The notes under the pieces were generated by a model. It had not been told where the DNA came from, did not search any database, and saw only the letters and a list, made by a program, of their open reading frames with translations. Positions 46,295 to 55,330 of a stretch of 64,000 nt of DNA are shown here, one piece after another (positions within the stretch are counted from its first letter, which is position 1; every line of letters begins with the position of its first letter). The position numbers and the translations under genes were made by a program. This DNA is from JAMXLO01 sp037201625 (GTDB lineage: Bacteria > Pseudomonadota > Alphaproteobacteria > Acetobacterales > Acetobacteraceae): NCBI GenBank assembly GCA_037201625.1, contig JBBCGR010000003.1:1736001-1800000 (forward strand). Reading direction: 5' to 3'.

Positions 46295-47064
46295 TGCGCC
46301 AGCAGCGCCGCCGCCTCTGCGCTGAACGGACCCGCGCAGATGGTGAGCGAGGGCGGCACCACGCGCCGCGCCAGGCCGGCGAGGGCCGCGTGGTGCAGCA
46401 CCTCGGTCCCGAGCGACGGGTAGGCCGGCGCGGTCGCCACCACCAGCAGATCGGGAGGATGGCGGAGCACGTCCTCCAGGCCCACGCGCGCGCCGTCGGA
46501 CGCATTGGCCAGTCCCGCGGCCCGCATGACCGCATCCATCAGCGTGCCTGGCCCGGCGGTGAAGCCGCGCGGCTGCCAGGCCAGCGCGCGGATCTGGCCG
46601 TCCCGCCGCGTCAGGCCGGCCAGGCGGGCGTCCATCGCGGCGACCAGCGCCTCCCCGCGCGCCGGCACGCCGAGCACCGCGGCCAGCGAACGGGTCATCG
46701 CGCGGATGCCGTCGAAATCCTGCGGCAGGGCCACGCGGAGCAGCGGAACCTCCTCCTGTTGCAGCAGCCCGAGCGTGACCTGCGCGCCGTACGGGGCCGC
46801 CAGGACGAGGTCCGGATGCAGCCGCAGCACGGCTTCGGCGGAGGCCCGCACGACCGGCAGGTGCGCCGCCTGGGGCGCGACGAACGACAGGGCGGGATCG
46901 CGCGCGAGCGGCGACAGGGCGGCCACCTTCTCCGGGGCGAGCAGCACCAGCATCTGATCGGTGCACAGGTTCAGCGAGACGACGCGGTCGACGGCATGGG
47001 CCGGCGGCGCGCCGAGGCCTGCCACGAGGGCGCACAGCCCGGCCGCGGCGGCCCACGCCCTCAC
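46291..47064 (-). CDS. Periplasmic binding protein, BtuF/FecB-like
   Basis: An intact 257-residue protein with a signal peptide (LCALVAGLGAPPAHAVDRVV). The class III binding-protein fold begins VVSLNLCTDQMLVLLAPEKV, typical of the BtuF/FhuD/cobalamin-haem branch (the S-L-N-x-C-T-D-Q motif). HPDLVLAAPYG and FDGIRAMTRSLAAVLG follow. It is not obviously a lipoprotein. Its GTG start overlaps the stop of the CDF gene. Ligand could be cobalamin, cobinamide, haem or a siderophore; no riboswitch was identified upstream to decide. Confidence 0.83.
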   Translation of the reverse strand: MRAWAAAAGLCALVAGLGAPPAHAVDRVVSLNLCTDQMLVLLAPEKVAALSPLARDPALSFVAPQAAHLPVVRASAEAVLRLHPDLVLAAPYGAQVTLGLLQQEEVPLLRVALPQDFDGIRAMTRSLAAVLGVPARGEALVAAMDARLAGLTRRDGQIRALAWQPRGFTAGPGTLMDAVMRAAGLANASDGARVGLEDVLRHPPDLLVVATAPAYPSLGTEVLHHAALAGLARRVVPPSLTICAGPFSAEAAALLAQ

Positions 47065-47949
47065 AGCACCGGCACGCCGTGCTGCTTGGCCTTTTCCTCC
47101 GGCTCCACGTGGATGGTGATGACCAGATGCTGCATCTCCGCCCGCAGCACCTCCTCGATGTGGTCGCAGATCGTGTGCGACTCGGCCACCGTCATCGATC
47201 CCGGCACCACGAGGTGGAACTCCAGGAAGGTCAGCTTGCCCGCGTAGCGCATGCGCAGGTCATGCGCCTCCAGCGCGCCGGCGGCACTCTGCGCGACCAG
47301 TTCGCGGATGCGCCGCACCACCACGGGCGGCGGCGCGGCGTCCATCAGGCCGCCGACCGACATCGAGATCATCGCCATGCCCGACCACAGCACATACACG
47401 CCGGTCGCCGCGGCGAGCAGCGGATCGAGCACCAGGTAGCCGGTCAGCACCACCAGCCCGACCCCCCGCCGCGACGCCGATCGACGTCACCACATCGGCC
47501 AGCAGGTGCCGGCCGTCCGCCAGCAGCGCGGGCGAGCGTGCTTGCCGGCCGGTGCGGATCAGCACGGCCGACCAGACGGCGTTCATCACCGTGGCGACGC
47601 CGTTGAGCGCGAGCCCCGCGACGGGCTGCGCGATCGGGTGAGGGTCGTGCCACGCCTCCCAGGCATGGCGAAAGATCGACAGGGCGGCGATGACGATGAG
47701 CGCGCCCTCGATCACGGCGGCGAAGAACTCGGCCTTGTCGTGGCCGTAGGGGTGGTTGGCGTCCGGCGGAATCGCGGCGAAGCGCAGGGCGGCCAGCGCG
47801 ATCACGCTCGCGGCCACATTGACGATGCTCTCGAGCGCATCCGAGTACAGCGCGGCACTGCCGGTGATCCACCAGGCGGCGCCCTTCAAGGCAAGGACCA
47901 CGCAGCCGACGGCGATGCTCCCGGCGGCGATCTGCTCTCCTCGGCTCAA
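47061..47949 (-). CDS. Cation diffusion facilitator family metal exporter (one frameshift)
   Basis: About 296 residues with one indel in the C-run near 47465. CDF features are ITGSAALYSDALESIVNVAA (TM2 with the metal-site aspartate), ANHPYGHDKAEFFAAVIEG and LLADGRHLLADVVTSIGVA (TM5 site), then a cytoplasmic domain (ESHTICDHIEEVLRAEM). Such proteins export Zn, Co, Fe or Mn against protons. The start is uncertain: TTG 47949 with the frame open further upstream into the repeat at 48025. It leads the uptake operon through a GTGA overlap, which is unusual company for an importer. Confidence 0.8.
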
Positions 47950-48024
47950 TGTCAGCCTCGTCCCCGGCGCCAGCCTTGTCCCGGCGCGAGTGGACCGAGG
48001 TAGCAGACGGCGGCGCGCTGGCGC

Positions 48025-48131
48025 TAGAGCGTGATCCGCGCAGGTGAAGTCCACCGGAGCGGTCAATCACGCTCTCGGACAACGAACGGGAGCGGGTTCC
48101 GTGAGCCAGCGCGAACGGAATCTGCTCGACA
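48025..48131. repeat. Dispersed palindromic repeat, family B, third copy
   Basis: TAGAGCGTGATCCGCGCAGG, then GGTCAATCACGCTCTC, GGGAGCGGGTTCCGTGAGCC and GCGAACGGAATCTGCTC, in the same order as the units at 11627-11832 but with substitutions in the hairpin-1 interior. It lies between the CDF and cinA genes. Confidence 0.8.
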
Positions 48132-48230
48132 GCGTGGTCACGTCCGGTGGGCCGGCGTCATGCGTGCTTCACGCGGCAGACCAAAGGGCCGGAACAGGCC
48201 CGCGCCGCCGGAGCAGGCCCCCCGGACGCC

Positions 48231-49502
48231 TCAGGTCTTCTCGAAATCGATGCGCTCGACCACCGGCAGATGCTGCAGGTAGCGGCGCAGGCAGTCGAGC
48301 CCAAGCTCGACCGCGCCGAGCCGCACCCATTCCCGGCCGCCCAGGATGCGGGCGCGGCGGAACTCCACCTCCTCCGCCGTCGCGATCGCGAGCCAGATGG
48401 TGCCGCCGAAATCGATCCGGTCCGCGCCCTCATCCAGGTCGATCAGCACCGCCAGCGCATGGGTCGCACCGGCATGGCGGCGCGCGGCCTGCGCCACCGC
48501 CTCCACCGTCTCCTGCGTCATCTCGCCGGCCAGCGCCAGGCCCGGGAGATCGAGCGCCGTGTGCAGAACAGTCCGATCGCGCACCGTGACGCCGCATCGC
48601 AGAACGTGTTCCGCGCCCGGCAGATGACCGATGCGCGCCGCGATCTGCCCGCTGGTGAAGGTCTCGACCAGAGCGAGCGTCCCGCGCTGCTGCGTCAGTT
48701 CGGCGAGCACCACGCCTTCCAGCGTCTTGTCGTCCTCGGCCAGGATGAAATTGCCCAGCCGCTGGCGCACCTCGGCCTGCACCGGCCCCAGCTTGCGCTG
48801 CACATCGGCCATGTCGGTGCCGCGCACCGTGAGCTTGGTCTCAAGCTGGGGATAATGCGCGCGGAAGCCCAGCTTCACGCTGCCGTCCGCCACCAGGTCC
48901 TCGATGCCGGCCAGCAGGGCATCGGCGTGGGATTCGCCGATGCCGTAGGAATGGAAGCGCTTCAGATAGATGGTCGCGGGCTCGCCGCTGCGCTCGAGCA
49001 GTCGCGGGATCACCTGTTCCTCCAGCATGCGCCGTAACTCGCGCGGCACGCCCGGGGTGAAGAAGAAGCGCGCCCGGCCGATATCGAGCGCGAAGCCGCA
49101 GGCGGTGCCGATCGGATTGTCCAGCACCTCCGCCGTCGACGGCAGCATCGCCTGCTTGCGGTTGTTGGGCGGCATGACGCGGCTGCGCTTGGTGAAGAAA
49201 TCCTCCATCGTCGCCAGCCATTCCTCGTTGAGCACGAGCGGCACATCGGCGGCCTGCGCGGCGATCTCCTGCGACAGGTCGTCGACGGTGGGGCCAAGCC
49301 CGCCGTTGACGATCACCGCGTCCGCGCGCTGCGACGCAAGCTGGAAGGCCGCGAGCAAGGCCTCCCGGTCGTCGCCGACGGTGGTGCCCCAGTACACCGT
49401 CAGTCCGGCGTCCTCCAGCTTCTGGCTCATGTAGCTGAAATTGGTGTTGACGATTTTGCCGGTGAGGACTTCGTCCCCCGTGCAAAGGATCTCGATGCGC
49501 AT
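48231..49502 (-). CDS. cinA: CinA-family protein (MoCF domain plus PncC-like C-terminal domain)
   Basis: 423 residues, intact. The N-terminal molybdopterin-binding-like domain begins MRIEILCTGDEVLTGKIVNT and contains VIVNGGLGPTVDDLSQEIAA, a region that hydrolyses ADP-ribose or FAD-type pyrophosphates in characterised CinA. RARFFFTPGVPRELRRMLEE links to the second half. The C-terminal domain resembles nicotinamide-mononucleotide deamidase, but the usual A-E-S-C/S-T-G-G nucleophile region reads VETFTSGQIAARIG, so deamidase activity is doubtful. Start ATG 49502 matches the conserved N-terminus. Confidence 0.87.
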   Translation of the reverse strand: MRIEILCTGDEVLTGKIVNTNFSYMSQKLEDAGLTVYWGTTVGDDREALLAAFQLASQRADAVIVNGGLGPTVDDLSQEIAAQAADVPLVLNEEWLATMEDFFTKRSRVMPPNNRKQAMLPSTAEVLDNPIGTACGFALDIGRARFFFTPGVPRELRRMLEEQVIPRLLERSGEPATIYLKRFHSYGIGESHADALLAGIEDLVADGSVKLGFRAHYPQLETKLTVRGTDMADVQRKLGPVQAEVRQRLGNFILAEDDKTLEGVVLAELTQQRGTLALVETFTSGQIAARIGHLPGAEHVLRCGVTVRDRTVLHTALDLPGLALAGEMTQETVEAVAQAARRHAGATHALAVLIDLDEGADRIDFGGTIWLAIATAEEVEFRRARILGGREWVRLGAVELGLDCLRRYLQHLPVVERIDFEKT

Positions 49503-49817
49503 GGCGTTTCCTGTGGAGCCGGGTGGAACGGCCATCCTGCGGGCTATTCGCCCGGCGCGTCCAGATGGCGCCCGACGCCCGCGGCGATCGCCTGCCCGGC
49601 AAGGCCAATTCCGGCGATGGCGCCGCCGCCGATGCCGATGCCGGCTGCTGTCACGCAGAGCGGCGCAGAGACCGCCCCTCCGACAGCACGCCGGCGCGAA
49701 GCGCCTGATCACGTCCTCAGCGATCTCTGCGCCGCCCTGCGACCTCTGCGTGAAATACGCCGGCCGATCACCGCACGGGCCCACCGTTCACGCCGTTATG
49801 GCCCCGAAGCCAGCCGG
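49503..49817. other. Intergenic region of 315 bp with inverted family A elements
   Basis: Holds a direct fragment (TCACGCAGAGCGGCGCAGAG, starting near 49651) and, about 60 bp on, the inverted family A copy. The two halves can pair into a large stem (GCAGAG against CTCTGC). No gene, promoter or RNA was recognised. Confidence 0.5.
49694..49776 (-). repeat. Dispersed intergenic repeat, family A, copy 3 (inverted)
   Basis: Read on the minus strand it starts GTGCGGTGATCGGCCGGC, continues with ATTTCACGCAGAGGTCGC and GGCGCAGAGATCGC, and ends AGGCGCTTCGCGC, the same block order as at 211-299 and 2378-2466. Confidence 0.7.
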
Positions 49818-50559
49818 TCAGATGAAGTTCGTCCCGCCGTTCAACTGCACCGTCTGCCCGGTCATGTATTCGTTGCCGGCCACCATCAGCACCGCCTGCG
49901 CCACCTCCTCGGCCGTGCCCATCCGCCCGAGCGGGATACGCGCCACGTACTCGTCGCGCCGCTCGTTCATCATGTCGGTGTCGATCAGCGAGGGCGCGAC
50001 GGCGTTCACGGTGATGCCGTCCTTCACCAGGCGCGCCGCGTAGCCGCGCGTCAGTCCCTCCATGCCGGCCTTGGAGGCATTGTAGTGGACGCCGATCCCG
50101 CCGGCCCCCCCGCGCCGCGCCGGACGAGATGTTCACGATCCGGCCCCAGTGCCGCGCGCGCATGCCGGGCAGCACCGCCTGGGTGCACAGGAACACCGAT
50201 TTCAGGTTCACCGCCAGCGTCAGGTCGAACTCCGCCTCGGTGAGGTCGTCGACGCCGCGGATGATGGCGATCCCGGCATTGTTGACCAGCACGTCGATCG
50301 GCCCGAGATCGGCTTCGACCCGATGCACCATGGCGGCCACCGCATCGCCGAGGGAGACATCGGCGCGCACCACGACCGCCCGCCGGCCACCCGCGCGGAT
50401 CGCCGCCGCGACCCCATCGGCCTCGGCTTCACGGTCGCGGCAGTTCACCGCGACGTCGGCTCCGGCGGCGGCCAGCGCCAGCGCGACGGCCCGTCCGATG
50501 CCGCGCGATGCCCCTGTGACCAAAGCGACACGGCTTCTCAGATTCGGTGTCAAGTCCAT
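49818..50559 (-). CDS. Short-chain dehydrogenase/reductase, FabG-like (one frameshift)
   Basis: About 247 residues after removing one base in the G-run near 50110. The cofactor motif is TGASRGIG (residues 15-22), NNAGIA is present, the catalytic serine is in IVNISSGAA, and the YxxxK pair is in HYNASKAGMEGLTRG. The C-terminus GNEYMTGQTVQLNGGTNF is typical of beta-ketoacyl reductase-like SDRs. The substrate is unknown. Its start (50559) faces the secreted protein gene at 50648 across 88 bp. Confidence 0.85.
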
Positions 50560-50647
50560 GACTTAATCCCCAGAATTCACTGATAAGGTTATTGCCCGGT
50601 GACCCGCATCTGCCCTAAGTCAAAGCACCGCTGAGTGGAGGAAGCCC

Positions 50648-51154
50648 ATGCGCCGCCTGTTGTCCAGCCTCGCCGCCATTTCGCTGCTGACGGCACAGCA
50701 GGCCCACGCGCAACTGGACTGCCTGCAAGGGAATGAGCGGGCGGCCGTCGAGGTCGCCGCACTGCGCAGCCAGCTCATGGTGCTGGCCACGGGCTGCCGG
50801 CAGGACGACCGCTACAACGCCTTCATCCGCAAATACCAGGCCGACCTGATGGGCAACGAGCGCGAGGTCGGCGCCATCTTCAAGCGCATGCACGGCAAGC
50901 GGGCGCAGCAGGAGCACGACCGCTTCACCACCGACCTGGCGAACGGCGAGTCATCCGCGGGCATGCGCCTGGGCAGCGATTTCTGCCCGCGCAACAGCCT
51001 GATCTTCACCGAGGTGATGTCGCTGCGCACCGCTGCCGAGCTTGCCACCTACGCGGCGGGCAAGGACCTGGTGCCGACGTCGCTGGATGTGTGCCCGCAG
51101 GTGGCGCAGGCGCCCACGCGCAAGCCGGCCGCGAGCCCGGCCAAGCGCCACTGA
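50648..51154 (+). CDS. Secreted protein of unknown function
   Basis: 168 residues from an ATG preceded by GTGGAGGAAG. A Sec signal peptide (MRRLLSSLAAISLLTAQQAHA) is cleaved at AHA-QL. The mature protein is mostly helical with four cysteines (LDCLQG, ATGCRQ, DFCPRN, DVCPQV) that could form two disulfides, and a basic Pro/Ala/Lys tail. I do not recognise the family. It is convergent with a lipoprotein gene 52 bp downstream. Confidence 0.65.
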   Translation: MRRLLSSLAAISLLTAQQAHAQLDCLQGNERAAVEVAALRSQLMVLATGCRQDDRYNAFIRKYQADLMGNEREVGAIFKRMHGKRAQQEHDRFTTDLANGESSAGMRLGSDFCPRNSLIFTEVMSLRTAAELATYAAGKDLVPTSLDVCPQVAQAPTRKPAASPAKRH

Positions 51155-51206
51155 GCCGAACCGCCGGGGGCCTTGAACAGGGGTCCCCAGCGACCGGCGC
51201 CGTTGC

Positions 51207-51626
51207 CTACGGGGTTACCGTGACCGCGACCCGCAGCGTCGCATCGCCGGGGATCAGCCGCACGGTGAAGGTGTCGGCACCGGCGTAGCGGGGGTTCGGC
51301 GTGTAGTCGATCCTGGTGTCGTTCCCGACGGTGTGGATCAGCACCTTGCCACGGGTCGGCGCAGCGGCGAGCAGGCCCGCGTCATACGGCCGGCCGTTGT
51401 TGTTCACCGTCACGGCGCACCAGCCGCCGTCATTCCCGGCCTTCATCGCGACATCGACGGTCTTGCCTGCCGCCGCATTCACCGGCGGCACCGTGCAGGA
51501 CTTGGCCGCACCAGCCATGTCGGCGGCGAACACCCGTGCCGGGGGCGCGGACGGCTGCTGGTCGGCGCAGCCCTGCACCAGCAGGGCCGTCGCCGCAATC
51601 GCCAACCCGAATCGCCCGTGATGCAT
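51207..51626 (-). CDS. Putative lipoprotein with a cadherin/Ig-like tail
   Basis: 139 residues from the ATG at 51626, with an alternative ATG at 51641. The N-terminus FGLAIAATALLVQGCADQ is a lipoprotein signal with lipobox VQGC. The C-terminal half (RIDYTPNPRYAGADTFTVRL) matches the pattern of bacterial Ig/cadherin-like modules (Y-x-P-x-x-x-Y-x-G-x-D-x-F), usually found in repeats but single here. Two cysteines after the lipid anchor could pair. Likely an outer-membrane or periplasmic structural protein; function unknown. Confidence 0.6.
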   Translation of the reverse strand: MHHGRFGLAIAATALLVQGCADQQPSAPPARVFAADMAGAAKSCTVPPVNAAAGKTVDVAMKAGNDGGWCAVTVNNNGRPYDAGLLAAAPTRGKVLIHTVGNDTRIDYTPNPRYAGADTFTVRLIPGDATLRVAVTVTP

Positions 51627-51746
51627 GCCGATGCGCCCCATCCAGTTTGCGCGGTGATGTAGCGCAATTGCGGCTCTGGCAAGGCATGAACTCGTTGTAA
51701 CACCCACCCGGCGCAGCCGCCTCAGGCTGCCGCCGGATGGCCGGAG

Positions 51747-54700
51747 CTACACCGAGAAATACTTGGCGTGCGGGTTGAGCACGACGATCGCACTGGTCGA
51801 CTGCTCGGGATGCAACTGGAACTCCTCGGACAGCGACACGCCGATCCGCTCGGCGCCGAGCAGCGACAGGATCGGCGCCTGGTCCTCCAGCCGCGGACAC
51901 GCCGGATAGCCGAACGAGTAGCGCGAGCCGCGATACCCCTGCCCAAGCATCTTCTCCATGTCGCGGTCATCCTCGGCCGCGAAACCGAGTTCCGCGCGGA
52001 TCCGCTTGTGCACGTACTCCGCCATCGCCTCCGCCATCTCCACCGACAGGCCGTGGAGATAGAGGTAGTCCTGGTAGCGGTTCTCCTCGAACCACACACG
52101 CGCGAAGTCCGACGCCTTCTGCCCCACCGTGACGATCTGCAACGCGATCACGTCGCGCTCCGCATCGTCGACGTCGCGGAAGAAGTCGGCGATGCACTCG
52201 CCATCCTCCTTCGGCTGACGCGGCAAGGTGAAGCGCGCAAGCTCGGTGCTGCCGTCCTGGTCGAAGATGATCAGGTCGTTGCCCTGGCCCGCCGCCAGCC
52301 AATAGCCGTACGCAGCCTGCGGGCGCAGGATTTCCTCGGCCTCGCACAGCGTCAGCATCCGCCGCATCACCGGGCGCAGTTCCTGCTTCGCCCAGCCCAG
52401 GAAATCGTCGAGCGAGCGGCCCTGCTTCCGGAATCCCCACTGGAACTGGTACAGGCTGCGCTCGTTGAGGAACGGCACGATCGCCTTGGGCGCCGCCTCG
52501 ATCACGCGCGCGCCCCAGAACGGCGGCGCCGACACCTTCACGTCACCCGTCAGCCGCCGGCGCCGCGCCTGCACCGCACCGACATCCACCGGACGGAACG
52601 CCCGCGCATCCGCCTGGCCCAGCGTGCGCGCGGTGTTGCGTGCCTTGCCGGCGCGCTTCGACTGGACCACCGCCAGGTAGTCGTCGAACGCATTGCCGGT
52701 GACCTTGTCCATCAGATGCAGCCCGTCGAACGCATCGCGCGCATAGGCGACGCGGCCACTCGCATAGGCGCGCACGCAGTCGTCCTCGACGTAGTTGCGC
52801 GTCAGCGCCGCACCGCCCAGCAGCACCGGCACCTCCAGTCCCTGGCGCGACATCTCCTCGAGATTCTCGCGCATCACGACGGTGGACTTCACCAGCAATC
52901 CCGACATGCCGATGGCGTGCGCCTGGTGCTCCTTCGCCGCGGCCAGCATGTCGGCGAGCGGCACCTTGATGCCGAGATTGACCACGCGGTAGCCGTTGTT
53001 GGTCAGGATGATGTCGACCAGGTTCTTGCCGATGTCGTGCACGTCGCCCTTCACGGTGGCGAGCACGATGGTGCCCTTCTCCTGGCCCTCCACGCGTTCC
53101 ATCAGCGGCTCCAGATAGGCCACCGCCGCCTTCATCGTCTCGGCGCTCTGCAGCACGAACGGAAGCTGCATCTTGCCGGCGCCGAACAACTCGCCCACCA
53201 CCTTCATGCCGTCGAGCAGCACGTTGTTGATGATCTCCAGCGGCGGCAGCGTCTGCAGCGCCTCCGCCAGGTCGTCGGTCAGCCCCTTGCGGTCGCCGTC
53301 GACGATACGGTCCTTCAGCCGGCCTTCCACCGTGTCGGCGCGCTTCTTCTTGGTGGCGTCAGCCGCCTTGCGATCGGCGAAGATCTCCAGCAGCTTCTGC
53401 AACGGATCGTAGCCCTCGGCACGGCGGTCGAAGATCAGGTCCTCGGCGACCTTCACCTCCTCCGGCGCGATCATGTGCAGCGGGCGGATCTTCGACACAT
53501 GCACGATGGCGCCGGTCATGCCGGCCCGCACCGCGTGGTCGAGGAACACGCTGTTGAGCACCGCGCGCGCCGCCGGGTTCAGCCCGAAGCTGACATTCGA
53601 CAGGCCGAGAATGATCTGGATGTCGGGGAATTCGGCGCGGATGGCGGCGATGCCCTCCAGCGTCCATTGCGCCAGCTTGCGGTCGTCCTCGTTGCCGGTG
53701 GCGATGGTGAAGGTCAGCGGATCGATCAGCAGGTCCGACTGCGGCAGGCCGTAGCGAGTGCAGGCGAAATCCACCAGCCGCCGCGCCACCGCCAGCTTGT
53801 CATCGGCGGTCTTCGCCATGCCGGTCTCGTCGATCGTCAGCGCGATCACCGCCGCGCCGAATTGCTTGGCGAGTTTCAGGCGATCGGCCGCGGCATGCTC
53901 ACCGTCCTCGAAGTTGATCGAGTTGATGATCGGCTTGCCGCCATGCAGCTTCAGCGCCGCCTCGATCACCGGCGTCTCGGTGCTGTCGATCACCAGCGGC
54001 GAATTGACCGAGGAGGTGAAGCGCCGGATCACCTCGTTCATCTCCCCCATCTCGTCGCGGCCGACGAAGGCGGTGCAGATGTCGAGCGAGTTGGAGCCCT
54101 CGCCGATCTGCTCGCGTCCCATCGCGACACAGCCGTCCCAGTCGTGCTTCTCCTGCAACTCGCGCCACTTCTTCGAGCCATTGGCGTTGCAGCGCTCGCC
54201 GATGGCGAAGAACGCATTCTCCTGCCGCAGCGGCACCGCCTGGTACAGGCTGGCGACCGAGGGCACCCAGACCGGCTTGCGCAGCACCGGCACCGGACGG
54301 AAAGACCCGCGTGCCTCGGCCCGCCGGCGCAGCATCGCATCGAGCGCCGCGATGTGCTCGATATTGGTGCCGCAGCAGCCGCCGATCAGGTTGATGCCGT
54401 CCTCGGCGACGAAGCGCTCCATCCAGGACGCCAGATCGGCCGCGCCAAGCGGATAATGTGTCTGTCCGTCGACCAGCTCCGGCAGGCCGGCATTCGGCTG
54501 CACCGACAGCAGGCCCGGCCAGTTGGCCGCCAGCCAGCGCACGTGCTCGGCCATCTCCTGCGGGCCGGTGGCGCAGTTCAGCCCCATCAGCGGCACATCG
54601 AGCGCGTGCACCACGGCAGCCGCAGCGGCGATGTCGGGACCGACCAGCAGCGTGCCGGTGGTCTCCACCGTCACCTGCACGAAGACCGGGATATCGCTGT

Positions 54701-55244
54701 CCGCCTCGGTGCGGGCGATCTTGGCGCCGTTCACCGCCGCCTTGATCTGCAGCGTGTCCTGGCAGGTCTCGATCAGGATGGCATCGACGCCGCCGGCGAT
54801 CAGGCCGCGGCATTGCAACGCCAGCGCCGCCTCCAGCGGGTCGTAGGCGATGTTGCCCAGGCTGGGCAGCTTGGTGCCCGGACCGATGCTGCCGATCACC
54901 CAGCGATGGCGGCCGTCGCTGAACTGCTCCGCCGCCTCGCGCGCCAGTTCGCCGCCGCGCTTGTTGATCTCGAAGGCCTGGTCGCCGATGTCGAACTCCG
55001 CCAGCGTGACCGGCGAGCCGCCGAACGTGTTGGTCTCCACCATGTCGGCACCGGCCTCGAAATAGCCGCGATGGATGTCGCGCACGAGATCGGGGCGCGA
55101 GAGGTTCAGCACGTCGGTGCAGTTCTCCTTGCCGTAGTAGTCGCGCTCGACGTCCAGCGTCATGCTCTGCACGCGGCTCCCCATGCCGCCATCGCACAGC
55201 AGCACGGAATCACGCAGCGCATCGAGCAGGTGGGGACGGGGCAT
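51747..55244 (-). CDS. metH: Cobalamin-dependent methionine synthase MetH
   Basis: 1165 residues, intact and close to the usual ~1200. The homocysteine domain (1 to about 310) has zinc cysteines in GLNCATGP (about 223) and GGCCGTNIEH (about 289). The methyltetrahydrofolate domain contains NAFFAIGERCNANGSKKW and ILGLSNVSFGL. The B12 domain has KGDVHDIGKNLVDIIL (about 733) with the lower-ligand histidine. The C-terminal reactivation domain has FGYPACPRLEDQAPI. It remethylates homocysteine with methyl-THF. It is the last gene after the ArsR-methyltransferase and deaminase genes on the same strand, with a 15-bp tandem array in the preceding gap. Confidence 0.97.
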   Translation of the reverse strand: MPRPHLLDALRDSVLLCDGGMGSRVQSMTLDVERDYYGKENCTDVLNLSRPDLVRDIHRGYFEAGADMVETNTFGGSPVTLAEFDIGDQAFEINKRGGELAREAAEQFSDGRHRWVIGSIGPGTKLPSLGNIAYDPLEAALALQCRGLIAGGVDAILIETCQDTLQIKAAVNGAKIARTEADSDIPVFVQVTVETTGTLLVGPDIAAAAAVVHALDVPLMGLNCATGPQEMAEHVRWLAANWPGLLSVQPNAGLPELVDGQTHYPLGAADLASWMERFVAEDGINLIGGCCGTNIEHIAALDAMLRRRAEARGSFRPVPVLRKPVWVPSVASLYQAVPLRQENAFFAIGERCNANGSKKWRELQEKHDWDGCVAMGREQIGEGSNSLDICTAFVGRDEMGEMNEVIRRFTSSVNSPLVIDSTETPVIEAALKLHGGKPIINSINFEDGEHAAADRLKLAKQFGAAVIALTIDETGMAKTADDKLAVARRLVDFACTRYGLPQSDLLIDPLTFTIATGNEDDRKLAQWTLEGIAAIRAEFPDIQIILGLSNVSFGLNPAARAVLNSVFLDHAVRAGMTGAIVHVSKIRPLHMIAPEEVKVAEDLIFDRRAEGYDPLQKLLEIFADRKAADATKKKRADTVEGRLKDRIVDGDRKGLTDDLAEALQTLPPLEIINNVLLDGMKVVGELFGAGKMQLPFVLQSAETMKAAVAYLEPLMERVEGQEKGTIVLATVKGDVHDIGKNLVDIILTNNGYRVVNLGIKVPLADMLAAAKEHQAHAIGMSGLLVKSTVVMRENLEEMSRQGLEVPVLLGGAALTRNYVEDDCVRAYASGRVAYARDAFDGLHLMDKVTGNAFDDYLAVVQSKRAGKARNTARTLGQADARAFRPVDVGAVQARRRRLTGDVKVSAPPFWGARVIEAAPKAIVPFLNERSLYQFQWGFRKQGRSLDDFLGWAKQELRPVMRRMLTLCEAEEILRPQAAYGYWLAAGQGNDLIIFDQDGSTELARFTLPRQPKEDGECIADFFRDVDDAERDVIALQIVTVGQKASDFARVWFEENRYQDYLYLHGLSVEMAEAMAEYVHKRIRAELGFAAEDDRDMEKMLGQGYRGSRYSFGYPACPRLEDQAPILSLLGAERIGVSLSEEFQLHPEQSTSAIVVLNPHAKYFSV

Positions 55245-55255
55245 GGGGCTTCCTT

Positions 55256-55330
55256 CGGTCGGGACTCGGGCAGTCGGGTGTCAGGCGATCGGGTGTCAGG
55301 CAGTCGGAACTCGGGCGGTCGGAACTCGGG
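55256..55330 (-). repeat. 15-bp tandem array spanning the deaminase stop and the metH leader
   Basis: Five 15-bp units (for example CAGTCGGGTGTCAGG and CGGTCGGAACTCGGG). The part inside the upstream gene encodes a repeated A-R-V-P-T pentapeptide at its C-terminus; the rest forms the untranslated spacer ending 11 bp before the metH ATG. Confidence 0.8.

Noticed and set aside
55245..55295. SAM/SAH or cobalamin riboswitch upstream of metH
   Set aside because: The gap is only 51 bp and consists mainly of the 15-bp tandem array, too short and repetitive for a riboswitch fold.
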